From Sciurus carolinensis (taxonomy: Eukaryota > Chordata > Mammalia > Rodentia > Sciuridae), in assembly GCF_902686445.1 (NCBI RefSeq), contig NW_025920104.1, positions 4,588,001 through 4,652,000 of the forward strand: 64,000 bases of DNA. Reading direction: 5' to 3'. How positions within the stretch are numbered: position 1 is the first letter of the stretch; each line of letters starts with the position of its first letter. Shown here piece by piece: positions 1-11,329 of this stretch. Both the position numbers and the translations under genes were made by a program. The notes under the pieces were generated by a model that worked only from the letters and a program-made list of their open reading frames with translations, did not search any database and was not told the origin of the DNA.

Positions 1-574
1 CTGCACACAAGCAGGTATACACAGGCCCCGCATGCTGCCTAAATATTCACTGTGGTTGTCCATGGACCCTTAACACTGCCTGACTACTCACTTTGTGTCA
101 GAAATCCCTGCACTCCAGAAGGTATATACAGGCCCCTCACACTGCTTGATTACCCACTGTGGGTCAATCTACCCTGTACCCCAATAGGTGTACACAAGCC
201 CTTCAGACTGCCTGTCTACTCACTTTTGGTCAGACTTTCCTGCACCCCAGTGGGTACACAAACGCCCCTCACACCGCCTGACTACTCACTCTGAGTCAGT
301 GTTCCATGGACACCAGGTGGTGTACAGAAGTCTACCATGCTGCCTGAACACTCATCATTGGTCATTGTTCCCTGCACCCCTGCAGGTGTACACAGGCCCA
401 TCACATTTGACCAGTCTTTCTTCAACCCCAAAATGTGTCCACACACCCCTAACATCCAACTTACTCATGGGGTCAGTCTTCCATGTACCCCAGCAGGTTT
501 CTTCAGGGCCCTCAGACTGCCTACTTGTTCAACTGTGTTAGACTTATCTGCACCCTAGCAAGTATCCACACACC

Positions 575-1925
575 ACCCTGCCAGCTGCTCACATTGGGTC
601 AGTCTTCCAATTCACCCAGCAGTTTTTCAAACTCCCACACAATCACTGCTTGCTCAGCCACTTCAGTCTTCCCTGGACCCCAGCAGGTGTTGGCACATGC
701 CCCTCACTGCCGGCTTACTTACACTTGGTCTCCCTTTACTGCATCCCAGCAGGTATATACCAGTTCTTGACACTCTTAGCTTGCTCTAATTGGTCAGTTC
801 TTCTCCAACACTTCCAGTTTTCTCACACTGCTAGATTGAAACTGTGGGTTCATCTTCAAAGCACTTCAGAAAGTTGCCACTGGATCCTAAAATTGCCTGC
901 TTGCTCAGCTGGATCTGTCTTGCCTGTACCCCCAAAGGGGTCCACACACCATTCACACTGCAAGCTTTCTCCCTGGGGGTCAGTATTTCATGCCTCCTGC
1001 ATGTTTCCACAGAACTTAAATACTACCTGTTTATTCAGTTATGTCATTATTCCCTGCACCCCAGCAGGAATCTACACCCCTCTCAACTGCTTCTCAATGC
1101 TCACTCTGTATCAGTCTTTCCTTTGCCCCAATGGTTTCCACATACCCCTCACAGTGCCATCTTACCCATATGGGTCAGTCTTACCTGAACCCCAGCAGAA
1201 GCCAGCCTGCCCCTCACACTGCATTCTTGTTCAACTGGGTCAGACTTCCTTGCACACAAACAGGTTGCCACAGGTTTCAAACAATGCCTGCATGCTTACT
1301 GTGGATCAGTCTTCCTTGCACATTGGCTGATTTCCACCAGCCATTCACAGTGCAAGCTTGCTCAGCTGGGTCAGGTTTTCCCAGCACCACAGCATTTCCC
1401 CACAAACCTAAGAATTCCTTCATGCTCACTGTGGTCCCAATTCCCAGATCCCATCAAATGTTCTCTTGTGACTCAGACTCCTTGCTTAATCACGATGGGT
1501 CAGTTTTTCAGCACCCAAGTATGTATTTCCAGCCCTCTTGTACAGCTGGGTCAGTCTTCCCTGCACCTCAGCAGTTGTCCACATGGCCATCATGATTCCT
1601 ACTTATTGGGTTGTATCTGTCTTCCTTGCACCCCAGAAATATGTTGCAACCTGCAAAAAATGCCTACAGGCTCAGCCTGCTCAATCTTCCCTACTAAGGT
1701 TTCCACAGACCCTTCACACTGCCTGATTGCTCAATGTGGGTCAATTTTCACTGCACCCAGGTAGGTGTTCACAGGTCCCACACACTGCCTACTTGCTAAA
1801 CTGGGTCAGTTTTCCCTGAACCTCAGAAGGTTTCCAGTGACAAATCACAGTGCTTCCTTGGTCAAATATGTCTTCCTTGCACTCATCCAGATGTCCACAC
1901 ATCCCCACATTCCCTGATTTTTCAG
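575..1925. repeat. Higher-order repeat block, copy 1 of the minisatellite
   Basis: A run of about 20 consecutive units whose unit-specific variants recur in the same order in copy 2. Landmarks: CAGCAGGTGTTGG at about 680, the CACACACCATT plus CCCTGGGGGTC pair near 940-980, CAGGTTGCCACAGG at about 1260, GCTGATTTCCAC near 1327, and the GGTCAAAT plus CCAGATGTCC pair near 1860-1890. The offset to copy 2 is about 2,480 bp and falls to about 2,350 bp after 1450, consistent with loss of two units in copy 2. Confidence 0.75.
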
Positions 1926-3059
1926 CTGGTTCAGTATTCTTTACTACCCAGCAGATTGTCACATGTCCAACAAATTGTGTGTGTGTGCTCTCTGTGTGTT
2001 AGTCTTGCCTGCAACTCAGTAGGTTTCTTCGAGTACATCACACTGCTTACTAATTTTGGTCAGTCTTTTCTGCACCACAGTAACTTACCACAGACCCTAA
2101 CACTGCCTGCTTACACAATTTGGTTCAGTATTCCAAGCATCCCAGCTGATTTCCACAGGCCACTCATACCACCCAATTGCTCAGTAAGGTGAGTATTTCC
2201 TCTACCTCAGCATTTTCCCCAACCCTAAACATTCCTCCTTGCTCATTAGTCTGTCTTCACAGAATCCCAACAAATATCTACATGACCTTCCAATTGCTTG
2301 CTTACTCACTGTGTACTAATATTCACTACACCCCAGTACATATCCAAAGGACCCTCACAATGACTCATTTCTAAATGGGGTCATTTTTCCTCACACCCCA
2401 GCAGGAATCTGCATGCCCCTCACATTGCTGGGTTGCTCACTGTGGTCCCTTTCCTTTCCCTCTAGCAAGTTTCCACACCCTGTGCAATCTTCCTTCTTGT
2501 CCCCCTGGATCATTCTTCCCTACTCACAAACAGGTTGCCCCAGGATCCTCACACTGCCTGCTTTCTGAGGGTCACTAATCTTGAACACCTGCTGATTTCC
2601 ATGGGCCACTCGCACTGCCCACTTACTCAGCTGAGTCAGTCATCCTTGCACTCCAGCAGGTTTTCCCATGCCCCTAAAACTGCCTCCTTGCTCACTGTGC
2701 TTCAGTTTCCACTCCACCCAGCAGGAGTCCCCACACCCCTCACACTAATTCCTAATTTGTTAGGGGTCCTTTTCTGAACACCCGAGCAGATTCACCCAGG
2801 TCTCCCTCAATGTCTGTTTGCTCACCAAGGTCAGTATTTCCTGCACACCTGCATGTTTCCCCATGCCCCTCAAACTGCATGCTTGCTCACTGTGCCAGTC
2901 ATTCCAGCACTTCAGCAGTTGTCTGCAAGGCCATCTCACTGCTGCTTTATCAGCTGCATCATTTTCCCTACACCTCAGAAGGTTGCCACAAGCTCCAAAA
3001 ACTGCCTCCTGGCTCAGTCAGGTCAATATTTTCTTCAGCCCATTAGGGTTCCACCGGCC

Positions 3060-4262
3060 TGTCAAAATGCCTGCTAATTCACTCTGGGTCAGTCTTGTAC
3101 TCCACCCAGAAGTTTTTCAAACCCCTTACACAGCAGTTTCAGTCTTTCCTGGATGCCAGCAGGTGTTGGGATACCCACCACACTGCCTGCTTACTCACCG
3201 TCAGGCTTTCTTCTCTTAATCCCAGCAGGTGTATGCCACCTCTTGACTCTGTATGCCTCATCGATTTGGTCATTCTTCCTCCACCTCTACCAGGTTTCCC
3301 CATTCCTCTCACACTTCAAGCTTGCATGCTGCGGGTCTGTCATCACTGCATCACCGCAGGTTTCTGCTGGATTTTAATACTGCCTGCTTGCTTAGCTGGG
3401 TCCATCTTACCTGTACACCAAATGTGTCCACACACCATTTACACTGCCAGCTTGCTCCCTGGGGGTCTGTATTCCCTGCCTCCTGCAGGTTTCCTCAGAC
3501 ATTACATACTACCTGCTTGCTTGGTGTATATTGCTTCCTGCACCCCAGGAGAAATCTGTGTCCCCCCCACTGCCTGGCTGCTTACTGCAGCCTAGACTTC
3601 CCTTGAGCCAGTCAGTTTCCACATATGCTTCACATTGCCAACTTGCTTAAATGGGTCAGACTTATCTGAACCCCAGAAGAAACTTGCCTTCCCCTGACAC
3701 CACATTCTCCTTCAGATAGGTCAGTATACTCTGCATTCAATCAGGTTGCCACAGGTTCCACACACTGCCTGCTTGCTTACTGTGGGTCACTCTTCCTTGC
3801 CCACCAGCTGATTTCCACTAGTCCTTAACACTGCCTGCTTGTGCAGCTGGGTATTCACTGCAGTGCTTTTCTCCAAAACTTAATTTTTCCTGTGTGCTCA
3901 CTGTGGTCTGTCTTCCCTATGCCCAAGAGATATTTGTGTTACCATCAGACTGCCTGCTTAACAACTGTGGGGAAGTTTTCCTACACCTGAGCATGTACCC
4001 CCAGCACTTCCTGCTTGTTGAGCTGCATCAGTCTTCCCTCCACCCCAGGAGGTTGCAATAAACTCCAAAACCTGCCTGCTGGTTCAGCTGGGTCAGTCTT
4101 CCCTAAAACCCCATGAGGTTTCTACAGGTCCCTCACACTGCCTACTTCCTCACATTGGCCAGTTTTTCCTATGCACCAGCAGGTTTCCAGTGGAAACACA
4201 CACTACTTCTTTGGTCAAATGTTACTCTTCCCTGCACCACTCCAGATGTCCCCACACCTACA
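3060..4262. repeat. Higher-order repeat block, copy 2 of the minisatellite
   Basis: Unit-by-unit partner of 575-1925. The same ordered landmarks appear at about 3160, 3425-3465, 3745, 3806 and 4212-4245. This shows that a block over 1 kb long was duplicated inside the array, beyond single-unit amplification. Confidence 0.75.
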
Positions 4263-5917
4263 CAATGCCTGCTTTTACAGCAGCAGGTGTTCATGTGCCC
4301 CACAAACTGCTATCCAGCAGGTGTTCATATGCCCCCAAAACTGCCTGCTTGCTCAATGTGTGTCAATCTTCTGTGCAAAGCAGTAGGGTTTCTGTGAGTC
4401 AGTTATACTGCCTGCTTACTCACTGTGGGTCAGTTCTCCCTGAACTCCAGCAGCTTCCCACATACACTAACTCTGCCTGCTCACTCACTTTGGGTCAGTC
4501 TTCAAATCACACCAGCAATTTTCCATAGATCAATCACACAGTCCGCTTGCTCAGCTGGGTCATTCTCTCTTCCAAAGTCACCCATTTAAACCATGCCCAT
4601 AATTTTTTTTCCTTGCTCATTGGAGTCTTTCTTCACTGATCTCCAGCAAATGGATGTGCACCCATAACGCTGCCTGCTTGCTCACTGCTGGTTAGTCTTC
4701 CTGCAACACAGCAGGGATCTGCATGCCCCCCACTTTGCCAGCTTGCTCACTCTGGTTCAGTCTTCCCTGAACCTCAGCAGGTTGCAATGGGTCCCTAAAA
4801 ATGAATGCTTGCACACTGTGGGTTAGTCTTTCCTGTACCCCAGTAGGTGTCCATGTGCCACCCAATGCTCCAGCTTGCTCACTGTGTTCAGCCTTCCAAG
4901 CACCCCAATTCATGTTTGCATGCCCCTCCCTTTTCCTTTTTGTTCAGCTGGATCAGTCTTCCCTACATGCAAAGCGGCTGCCCCAGTCTCCTCACACTGC
5001 CTGCTTGCTCTCTGTGGGTCTATCTTCTCTGTATCTCAGCTGGCTTCCATTTTTTTCTAACATTACTTGCTTGCTTACCTGGGTTAGTCTTTGTTGCACC
5101 CCAATAATGTCTGCAAACCCCACACACTACCAACTTCCTTGTGTTTGGTGAGTGGCACCCACCTCCCAGTGGGTTTCCATAGGCCCTTTACCTTTCCTGT
5201 TTTCTCATTTGAGTCAATCTTGCCTGAACCCCAAACTGTGTCCCCTCACACATGCAGCTGACTCACTAGGGTTCAGATTTCCCTGCACTCTACAGGATTC
5301 TCCAAGCCACTATAGTGTAATCCTGCTCATTGTGGGTCAGTCTTCCCTGCACCCAGCAGGTTTCCTCAGACCCCTCACACTGCCTGCTTCCTCACTCTGG
5401 GTATGACTTCCTTCCCCTCAACAGGTTTCTGTGTTTGCAGAATGCTCCCTACTAGCTCAGTTTTTCACACAGCAGGTATCCATACACTGCGCATTTTTCA
5501 TGCTTGCTCATGGTGGTTCACTCTTCCCTGCATGCCAGCACACTTCCAATGACAACTCACACTGCCTCCTTGCCCAACTGTGTCAGGCTTCCCTGCACCA
5601 TTCCTGATGTCCACAGCCCCCCCCAAGCCCTGACTAATAATCTGGGTCAGTATTTCCTGTTACCCAGCAGGTGACTGCATGCTCTACAAACTGCCTGCTT
5701 TGTCACTGTGGTCAGCCTTCCCTGCACTCCAACAATTTCTGCACCCCCTGAATACTTCTTTCATGTCCCACTGGGTCAGTCTTTCTTACACACAAGCAGG
5801 TTGCCCCAGAATTCTCACACTGCCTTCTTCATCAGTGTGCACCACTCTTCCTTGCACATCAGCTGATTTCCACTGGCCACTCACACTTCCCACTTGCTCA
5901 TCTGGGTCAGCAACTTC

Positions 5918-6006
5918 ATTGCTGAGGCTGACCTCTAACTAGCAGTCTTCCTGCTTCAGCTGTGTGAGTTGCTAGGATTATAGGCATTTACCAGCATACC
6001 CAGACA
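5918..6006 (-). mobile_element. B1-type SINE fragment, antisense
   Basis: Read on the plus strand it shows the antisense B1 (7SL-derived) order: GCTGAGGCTG, CCTGCTTCAGC, GAGTTGCTAGGATTATAGGC and a CCAGCATACCCAG end. It abuts the minisatellite directly, so it may mark the array boundary. Confidence 0.65.
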
Positions 6007-6501
6007 AAATGCATCTTTTTCTACTTTGAGACAATAATTTCATTCCTGGAAGATCCTATGTAAATACTTTGCATTAAATATATAATACTGAGTGAAGGAC
6101 CAGGCTTAGATAATTATCAACAGGCAGAATGAAAGATCATCCCACAACATGGGACATCTAGCATTCTCTGTACTTCTTGCTAAATGTCAGTAGCAGCTCC
6201 CCTTTCCAATAATTATGACAATAAAAGATCCCCTATAAAATTCTAGCCTGCCCTAGGAATAAGCAAGATGAGGTGGGAATTTTTTTTTAATTTAAAGAAA
6301 AAATTTATTGAAAATTTGAAAAACAATTCCTAAATGATTGACTTTTCCAGAAAACTGTAGCTACACAATGCGTTGCATCTATCATGTTAAAATGTGCATA
6401 AGATACAAATACAAAAACCATGAAACAAGCCACCATTCTTCAACAATTTGAGCAAAGATGTAATGCCTAAGGAACAATATGGATGACTTGTGAAGGATGG
6501 A
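6007..6501. other. Non-coding stretch, possible MER5-like DNA transposon remnant
   Basis: No gene is seen. About 6120-6240 (GGGACATCTAGCATT, then CTAAATGTCAGTAGCAGC) resembles an antisense hAT-Charlie MER5-type element, from memory of the family and with low certainty. The rest is AT-rich. Confidence 0.35.
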
Positions 6502-6937
6502 TGTCGGGGTCTTAAGCCCCCTTGCTCTTCTCAATAAGTGACAAGGTAAGGGGACACTCCCCAACAAGGTCAGACCATGATAGGTAGGGCCAGCTGACCA
6601 CCTGGGCAGAGGACAATCAGATGCATCAGGGAGACCAGTCACAGCAGGAACTCATTTATTGAGGAAATCACACAGCTTTTATGTAGGGTGGGGGCTAGGC
6701 AGGAACCAATTAGCTTAAAGTTCAGCAAGGCACGGGGTTCATGCAGGTGAGAGTCCCATGGGACTATATGGCCAGCATGAGCTGATTACGTTTGCAGAAC
6801 TGTTGTTAACCAATCCCTGACAGTGGTCTGATTTATCATCACCAACCCTTGAAACCGCCTTTGAGGCCCTGATCCTGCTCACCCACCAGGAAGTAAGGAG
6901 TCAGCCTGAGTTAGTTAACATGTCATTAGTCCCAACT
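6502..6937 (-). repeat. 3' LTR of the minus-strand ERV
   Basis: Matches 10621-11061 nearly end to end. The minus strand carries AATAAA (plus TTTATT at 6655-6660) just downstream of a CATAAAA box. The first LTR base has mutated, so it begins AGTTGGGA instead of TGTTGGGA. Confidence 0.9.
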
Positions 6938-6956
6938 TATCCCCCTTTTTTGTTTT
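6938..6956 (-). promoter_or_regulatory. Polypurine tract of the minus-strand ERV
   Basis: On the minus strand an A-run followed by GGGGGATAA directly precedes the 3' LTR. This is the position and composition of a retroviral plus-strand primer. Confidence 0.7.
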
Positions 6957-7266
6957 ATATTAAGGGTGTGTCTGTCTTAGGTTGGCCCTGGGAGGGTCTT
7001 ACCTATTATGGACCATCACCCTAACAGTTTGTGGGCCTGCTTTACTTGAAGATGTGCCTGTCTTAGGTTGTCCTCCTCTGAGGATCTTATCTGTCATTGA
7101 CTACCACCTTAGTGCTCCAGGCAGGCCCCTCAGGAGGAGCAGGGCTTAAGGGAGAGACACTTAGACCCCAGTATCCTGACAGGAGTGATCCATGATCCTA
7201 TAGGGCTCCATCATTATGAAGGGCGGTATAATGCTGTCAGACCACCATGAGCTGCAAAGACTTAGA

Positions 7267-7650
7267 CTAGCTTTTCAGAAAATGGATAAGCTTATCAATT
7301 ATGCAAGGCCCAAAGGTGAACACAAGAAAAATGGTGATTAGCGGTCCCCTAAGCAGGAGGAGGTAGGGGAGCCACCAATGCAACCCAGTCCAGAGGAAAT
7401 TAGAGTGGAGCTTGCTCCTATGAGTTCCAGATCTTCTTGTAGGTTTTTGATCTTCTCTTGTACAATGCCAGAGCAGTTGGTGTAGAAACAGCACTTCTCA
7501 CCAAGGAACAGGCAAAGCCTTCCTTCCTTCACCATTAGCAGATCCAAACCACGATGATTTTGCAGGCCGACAGCGGCCAAGGAATCAAGTTGAGCCTGTA
7601 GATCTAAGATGGTAGAACTGCAAAGTGCAATGTTAGGAGCTCTGTGAAGT
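7267..7650 (-). pseudogene. ERV env transmembrane subunit fragment, gamma/type-D-like
   Basis: This is the C-terminal part of an envelope glycoprotein, the membrane-anchored subunit that drives fusion in exogenous relatives. Reading down the minus strand there is a leucine heptad segment, an immunosuppressive-domain-like segment beginning [10 protein letters not shown] (near 7563), then a CX6CC cysteine motif (residues CLFLGEKCC), and finally a hydrophobic anchor ([15 protein letters not shown], about 7290-7335). The CX6CC motif and this style of domain are typical of gammaretroviral and type-D envelopes. The anchor is in a different frame from the CX6CC part, so a frameshift lies near 7380-7400. 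No SU region precedes it; the homology stops near 7650 at AT-rich filler. It is not functional. Confidence 0.85.
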
Positions 7651-9640
7651 TCTCAAGGAAGTCCGCTGTTTGAAGACCCCTATCTCAATCACTGTTGTCC
7701 CATTTTTGCTACTGCGTGTTACACTCTTTCTTAAATGTCATTTTAAGCAGTTTACATATATTGACCTCTGAGTCTATATCAACAGTAGTTAATGCAATTT
7801 AACATTATGTCTAAAACATGAATTAAAGAAAGGTTGAGAATTTTTAACTTTACTTTTGTGTGGCAAAGTGGTAAAATGTTTTCATGTTAAACCTTTAAAC
7901 AAAGCAGGCTCTAACTTTTAGAAATACATTTACACTTAAAATTTTCTCAGTGTAAAAAGTAACAAATTTTACATATACCCTGTTGACAAGTCCTATAATA
8001 GAACATTAAATGATAGAAATAAATCCCCAATAAAATTTACTCTTTATAAGTTTAAAATTACCATTACAGATAAATTTAGTTTGGAGAATAGCAGCTTGAT
8101 AAATTCCCTGCTTTAAAACTTGTATACCTGGAAAATATGAACACATTTAATTTACAAAGAGTGACCTTTTCACAATTATCTTGACACTTTTATATTACCC
8201 AATTTAGTTTTTAAAGAAAAATTTAGACTCTAATGTAGTACAATACTCTAACAGTTGTTTAACCATAATTGTATAAACTCCAATTTTTAGACTAATTGTT
8301 CTAAAGAATAAAACTTAATAGACACTGAGTAAATTAGTGTTTCTAAGAAATCCTTGTCATTTTACCATATAGAGTAAACTTTGGTTTATATCAGAACATT
8401 AGTATTTCACCTTAGGAAAAAACCTTAAATAGCTTTAACTGTGTCACATACATACAACCAACTTAGTTACATGCAAACTTGTTTAAATTTGCCCTTTACT
8501 TACATAGACTTTCTTAGCACTTATTTAGACCCTCATGTATTTTATCACACAAGCACTTTCTTACCCAGAAACATTTCCTTTTCCCTTTTATGAATATATT
8601 TCCATACCCAGAACCTTTTATTTCTCTTTCCTGTTGTCCCCTTTTTGTTCACATTCTGAAGCAACTCTTATGAAATTTCTGTATTTAGATAAATTACTCC
8701 ATTTTAACAAGATTAAATATTTTTTTATTTTTAGTACTCTAATTCAAACACAGTTGAAACCTTTAGAACCCTTTGTATCTAGAATTGTACCTGTTAGGAC
8801 ATAACTCTTAGTAACCTTGCTTTTAGTTTAGTGATGACACAAAACAGTTTTGTCTACATTTGAGTAATCCCATGCATGTCAACTCTAATTCACTTATTTT
8901 CTTAAAAAAAAAACACAAGATATTAGACAAGTGTCCTGAACAGTATTTGCCATCTCTTTCCTGTTGAAGTCCTAGAAAAATTAATGTTAGACATCTTATA
9001 AACATCAATATTTTATTAGCTTGACCACCTAGAGACTTGTGAGTTATTTTTAAAGATATTTTACATCTATTAGTTTACCCAATTTAAATTGAACCTTTTG
9101 AAATCACGTGAATTAAAAATATTTGGATCCTTTCTTAAATTTTAATTTTAGAAGTGCTCAGTTTTGATGCAGACAAAACAAAAATGACATCAGACAGCAC
9201 GACATACACATAACACAAAATCAAAGGCCTTGTAACTGTATAGGTGAATCTCCATTGCAATGTAACAGATGTTCAAAAACTCTAGTTGAATAATAAAATA
9301 GAACTGATCAAAAAGTCATGAGCTAAAAAAACATGTAGAATTAAAAAAATAAAACAAGAGTTCTGGAAAAAATGATACGGCCGTTAATTACTTTAGTAAA
9401 GCACCATAAAATTTACTTTTGCTGGAGTTCAGGTAAGACTCTGCTCTTTTTTTTTTTCTTTTTTTTTTGTTTGGGTTTGAGACAGGTCTCCTACTGAGCC
9501 TTCAGGCTTTCTCTATTTACATTCAATGTAAGCCTTGAGACTGAGATCTGGATCTGAAAGGGGCTAAAATGTTCTATCAGAAACTTGATGCCTAGGGCAT
9601 TTCAACCACTTTTCCTAGTTAGTAATCAATTCAGGCTTGG
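7651..9640. other. AT-rich filler inside the minus-strand ERV, origin unknown
   Basis: About 2 kb with no retroviral domain on either strand, where pol and env SU would be expected. It is AT-rich, with a broken T-run at about 9448-9468. Short open frames such as 8535-8804 have no recognisable similarity. It could be sequence captured by a non-autonomous family, or viral sequence decayed beyond recognition. Confidence 0.55.
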
Positions 9641-9699
9641 ATGCAGAAAATTGTGACACAATCTCCCACTACTTGTGGGGAATGGTGCTACTATATCAT

Positions 9700-9990
9700 A
9701 CTCCTTACCAGGAAATGTCACTGAAGGTTGGGTTGGTTACTCCGCCCCCACCAGTGTATGTGGGACCTTCTGGCAGGAGGACTAGGTGGGCTGGGCCGGG
9801 GAATGAAAGCAGAAACAGCTGAGTCATAGTTGGAGGAGAAGGAGGGATTAAGAAGGGGGGAAGAAGGAGGGTTTGAGTTTGCAGGAAGAGCATAGAAACA
9901 CAAGAAAGAAGAGACTTGAAAATAAGGAATCCCTTTCCATCTGCCTGCTTGCTCATGAAAGCTATGTGTCAATATCTTTGGTATCCACAA
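9700..9990 (-). pseudogene. Possible gag proline-rich remnant of the minus-strand ERV
   Basis: Two overlapping minus-strand frames read proline- and serine-rich segments (for example PSSPLLNPSFSS and PRPSPPSPPARR) followed by a stop. The position, downstream of the gag start on the same strand, suits the proline-rich stretch between matrix and capsid in betaretroviral gag. There is no diagnostic motif, so this is inference. Confidence 0.35.
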
Positions 9991-10161
9991 TCCACCTTCC
10001 CATGGAGTGATCTTTCATCCCTTCACAGGCCAATTTGTGATCGGTAGTTTTCCTTCTCAAACTAACTTTTTAACATTTACTGTGAAGGCCATACAGGGAG
10101 GGGAGAGGTTAGAGTCAGTGAGTTCTTGCCCAGTATCATAAAATGGCCACCGGGGAGATTT

Positions 10162-10497
10162 TCAGCCATCTGGAGGTGGTGGCTCATTGGGGGGAAACTT
10201 TGAGCCCCCTGTGGGAGGTCCTGGAGAGAAGCAGGCCTTAAGGGCGGAAAATGTAGGGCAGACTCCCAATGGGGGACCCTCCCCTAAACTGATATTCCTC
10301 TTCCTAACAAGTTGTTCTACAAGATCCCATGTGGAGCAGTCAAAAAGATTAGCAGCAGGAAACCAAGGGGCCACCCGAGTAAAGGTGTCCCAGGCTTTTT
10401 CCACCTGTGTATCAGGCCACTTAAGGTCCCTACTCTTCAGCATGAGACTAAGAACTGAGAGCGCAGGGTCACCATGTGTGGTGTGTGTTTGCCCCAT
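10162..10497 (-). pseudogene. ERV gag N-terminus (matrix-like), betaretrovirus-type
   Basis: An open frame of 111 codons starts with MGQ, giving the Gly2 used for myristoylation in many Gag proteins, about 100 bp downstream of the primer site. It contains APWFPAANLFD (near residue 42) and a following TWDLVEQL segment; the pattern W-F-P then a short helix with W-D is typical of betaretroviral matrix domains. It ends in a proline-rich tail (NEPPPPDG) and a stop, and capsid and nucleocapsid are missing. Assignment to gag is secure from position and motif; the genus is inferred. Confidence 0.75.
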
Positions 10498-10600
10498 CTT
10501 TTCAGGGATGCTCTTACCTCAGAACTCACTTGGCCCAATCTGCTGGTACTTTCGGTTTTGAAGCTGCCTGTTCGCTTTGGCTGCAGATCAGCCTTGAGGG

Positions 10601-10618
10601 GCCCAACATTGGGCACCA
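10601..10618 (-). promoter_or_regulatory. Primer binding site, Lys-tRNA-like
   Basis: The minus strand reads TGGTGCCCAATGTTGGGC two bases from the 5' LTR. It agrees with the tRNA-Lys1,2 type of site at 15 of 18 positions; two of the three differences are C-to-T within CpG. Confidence 0.7.
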
Positions 10619-10620
10619 GA

Positions 10621-11061
10621 TGTCAGGGTCTTAAGGCCCCTAGTTCTTCTCGACCAGTGACAAGGGAAGGGGACACTCCCCAACAAGGTCAGACCAGGAT
10701 AGGGAGGGCTGACTGACCGCCCGCTCCCAGCCCTCTGGGTGGAGGACAATCAGACATGTCAGGGAGACCAGTCACAGCAGGAACTCATTTATTGAGGAAA
10801 TCACACAACTTTTATGTAGGGTGGGGGCTAGGCAGGAACCAATTAGCTTAAAGTTCAGCAAGGCACGGGTTCATGCAGGTGAGAGTCCCATGGGACTATA
10901 TGGCAAGCACGAGTTGATCATGTTCATAGAACTGTTATCCCTGATGGTGGTCTGATTTATCATCACCAACCCTTGAAACTGCCTTTGAGGCCCTGATCCT
11001 GCTCACCCACCAGGAAGTAAGGAGTCTGCCTGAGTTAGTTAACATGTCATTAGTCCCAACA
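10621..11061 (-). repeat. 5' LTR of the minus-strand ERV
   Basis: Begins TGTTGGGACT and ends CCTGACA on the minus strand, the usual TG...CA ends. AATAAA (plus 10788-10793) and an upstream CATAAAAG box are conserved with the other copy. It has a 14-bp class insertion near 10725 relative to the 3' LTR. Confidence 0.9.
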
Positions 11062-11329
11062 GATGGGCTCTTTACTTTAAAGAAAAAAGGAGCACAAATG
11101 GTTGAGTGTGTTCAATTATATACACTGAATTGAACCTTTGGCACTAGGAATCAGAGCATTTTGTCCTATAGCATTAACACATATTATAAAAGTGTGTAGT
11201 GTCAAAGGAATAGAACCTCCAGCCTTCAAAAATAGCTTTGTCAACTAGGCAAACACTCTACAGCCTCTCTCTCTGTTGTGCACCATTGAATACACTGGTA
11301 GCAACTTTGAATGAAATTTAAAAAAATGA

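Larger units (their letters stand above)
1..5917. repeat. 66-bp degenerate minisatellite array, about 90 units
   Basis: Head-to-tail units of roughly 63-67 bp run from the window edge to the SINE at 5918. A typical unit contains CTGCCTGCTTGCTCA, then GTGGGTCAGTCTTCCCTGCA, then CCCCAGCAGGTTTCCACA and a short CCCCTCACA spacer; these blocks recur throughout with 15-35 percent differences by eye. Two common subtypes differ after GCTCA (CTGTGGGTCAG versus GCTGGGTCAG). The left end lies outside the window. Because 66 is a multiple of three and the unit has few stops on the plus strand, open frames of up to 226 codons (650-1330) appear by chance in all three plus frames. They have no consistent start, and the frame drifts with unit length changes, so I do not call them genes. 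Confidence 0.9.
6502..11061 (-). mobile_element. Two-LTR endogenous retrovirus, internally deleted, minus strand
   Basis: Two direct LTR copies (6502-6937 and 10621-11061) enclose about 3.7 kb. Orientation is fixed by the primer site beside the right LTR, the gag start near 10497, the env TM fragment near 7.3-7.6 kb and the polypurine tract beside the left LTR, all reading on the minus strand. The flanks are GATGGA (6496-6501) and GATGGG (11062-11067), a 6-bp target duplication with one difference, as expected of class II elements. By hand alignment the LTRs differ at roughly 6-8 percent plus a 14-bp class indel, so the insertion is old. It lacks nearly all of pro, pol and env SU and would have needed proteins supplied in trans. 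Confidence 0.88.

Noticed and set aside
1..5917. CRISPR-like array or zinc-finger coding repeat
   Set aside because: Whole units repeat with no alternating constant and unique segments, and the 66-bp period and translation lack the C2H2 pattern.
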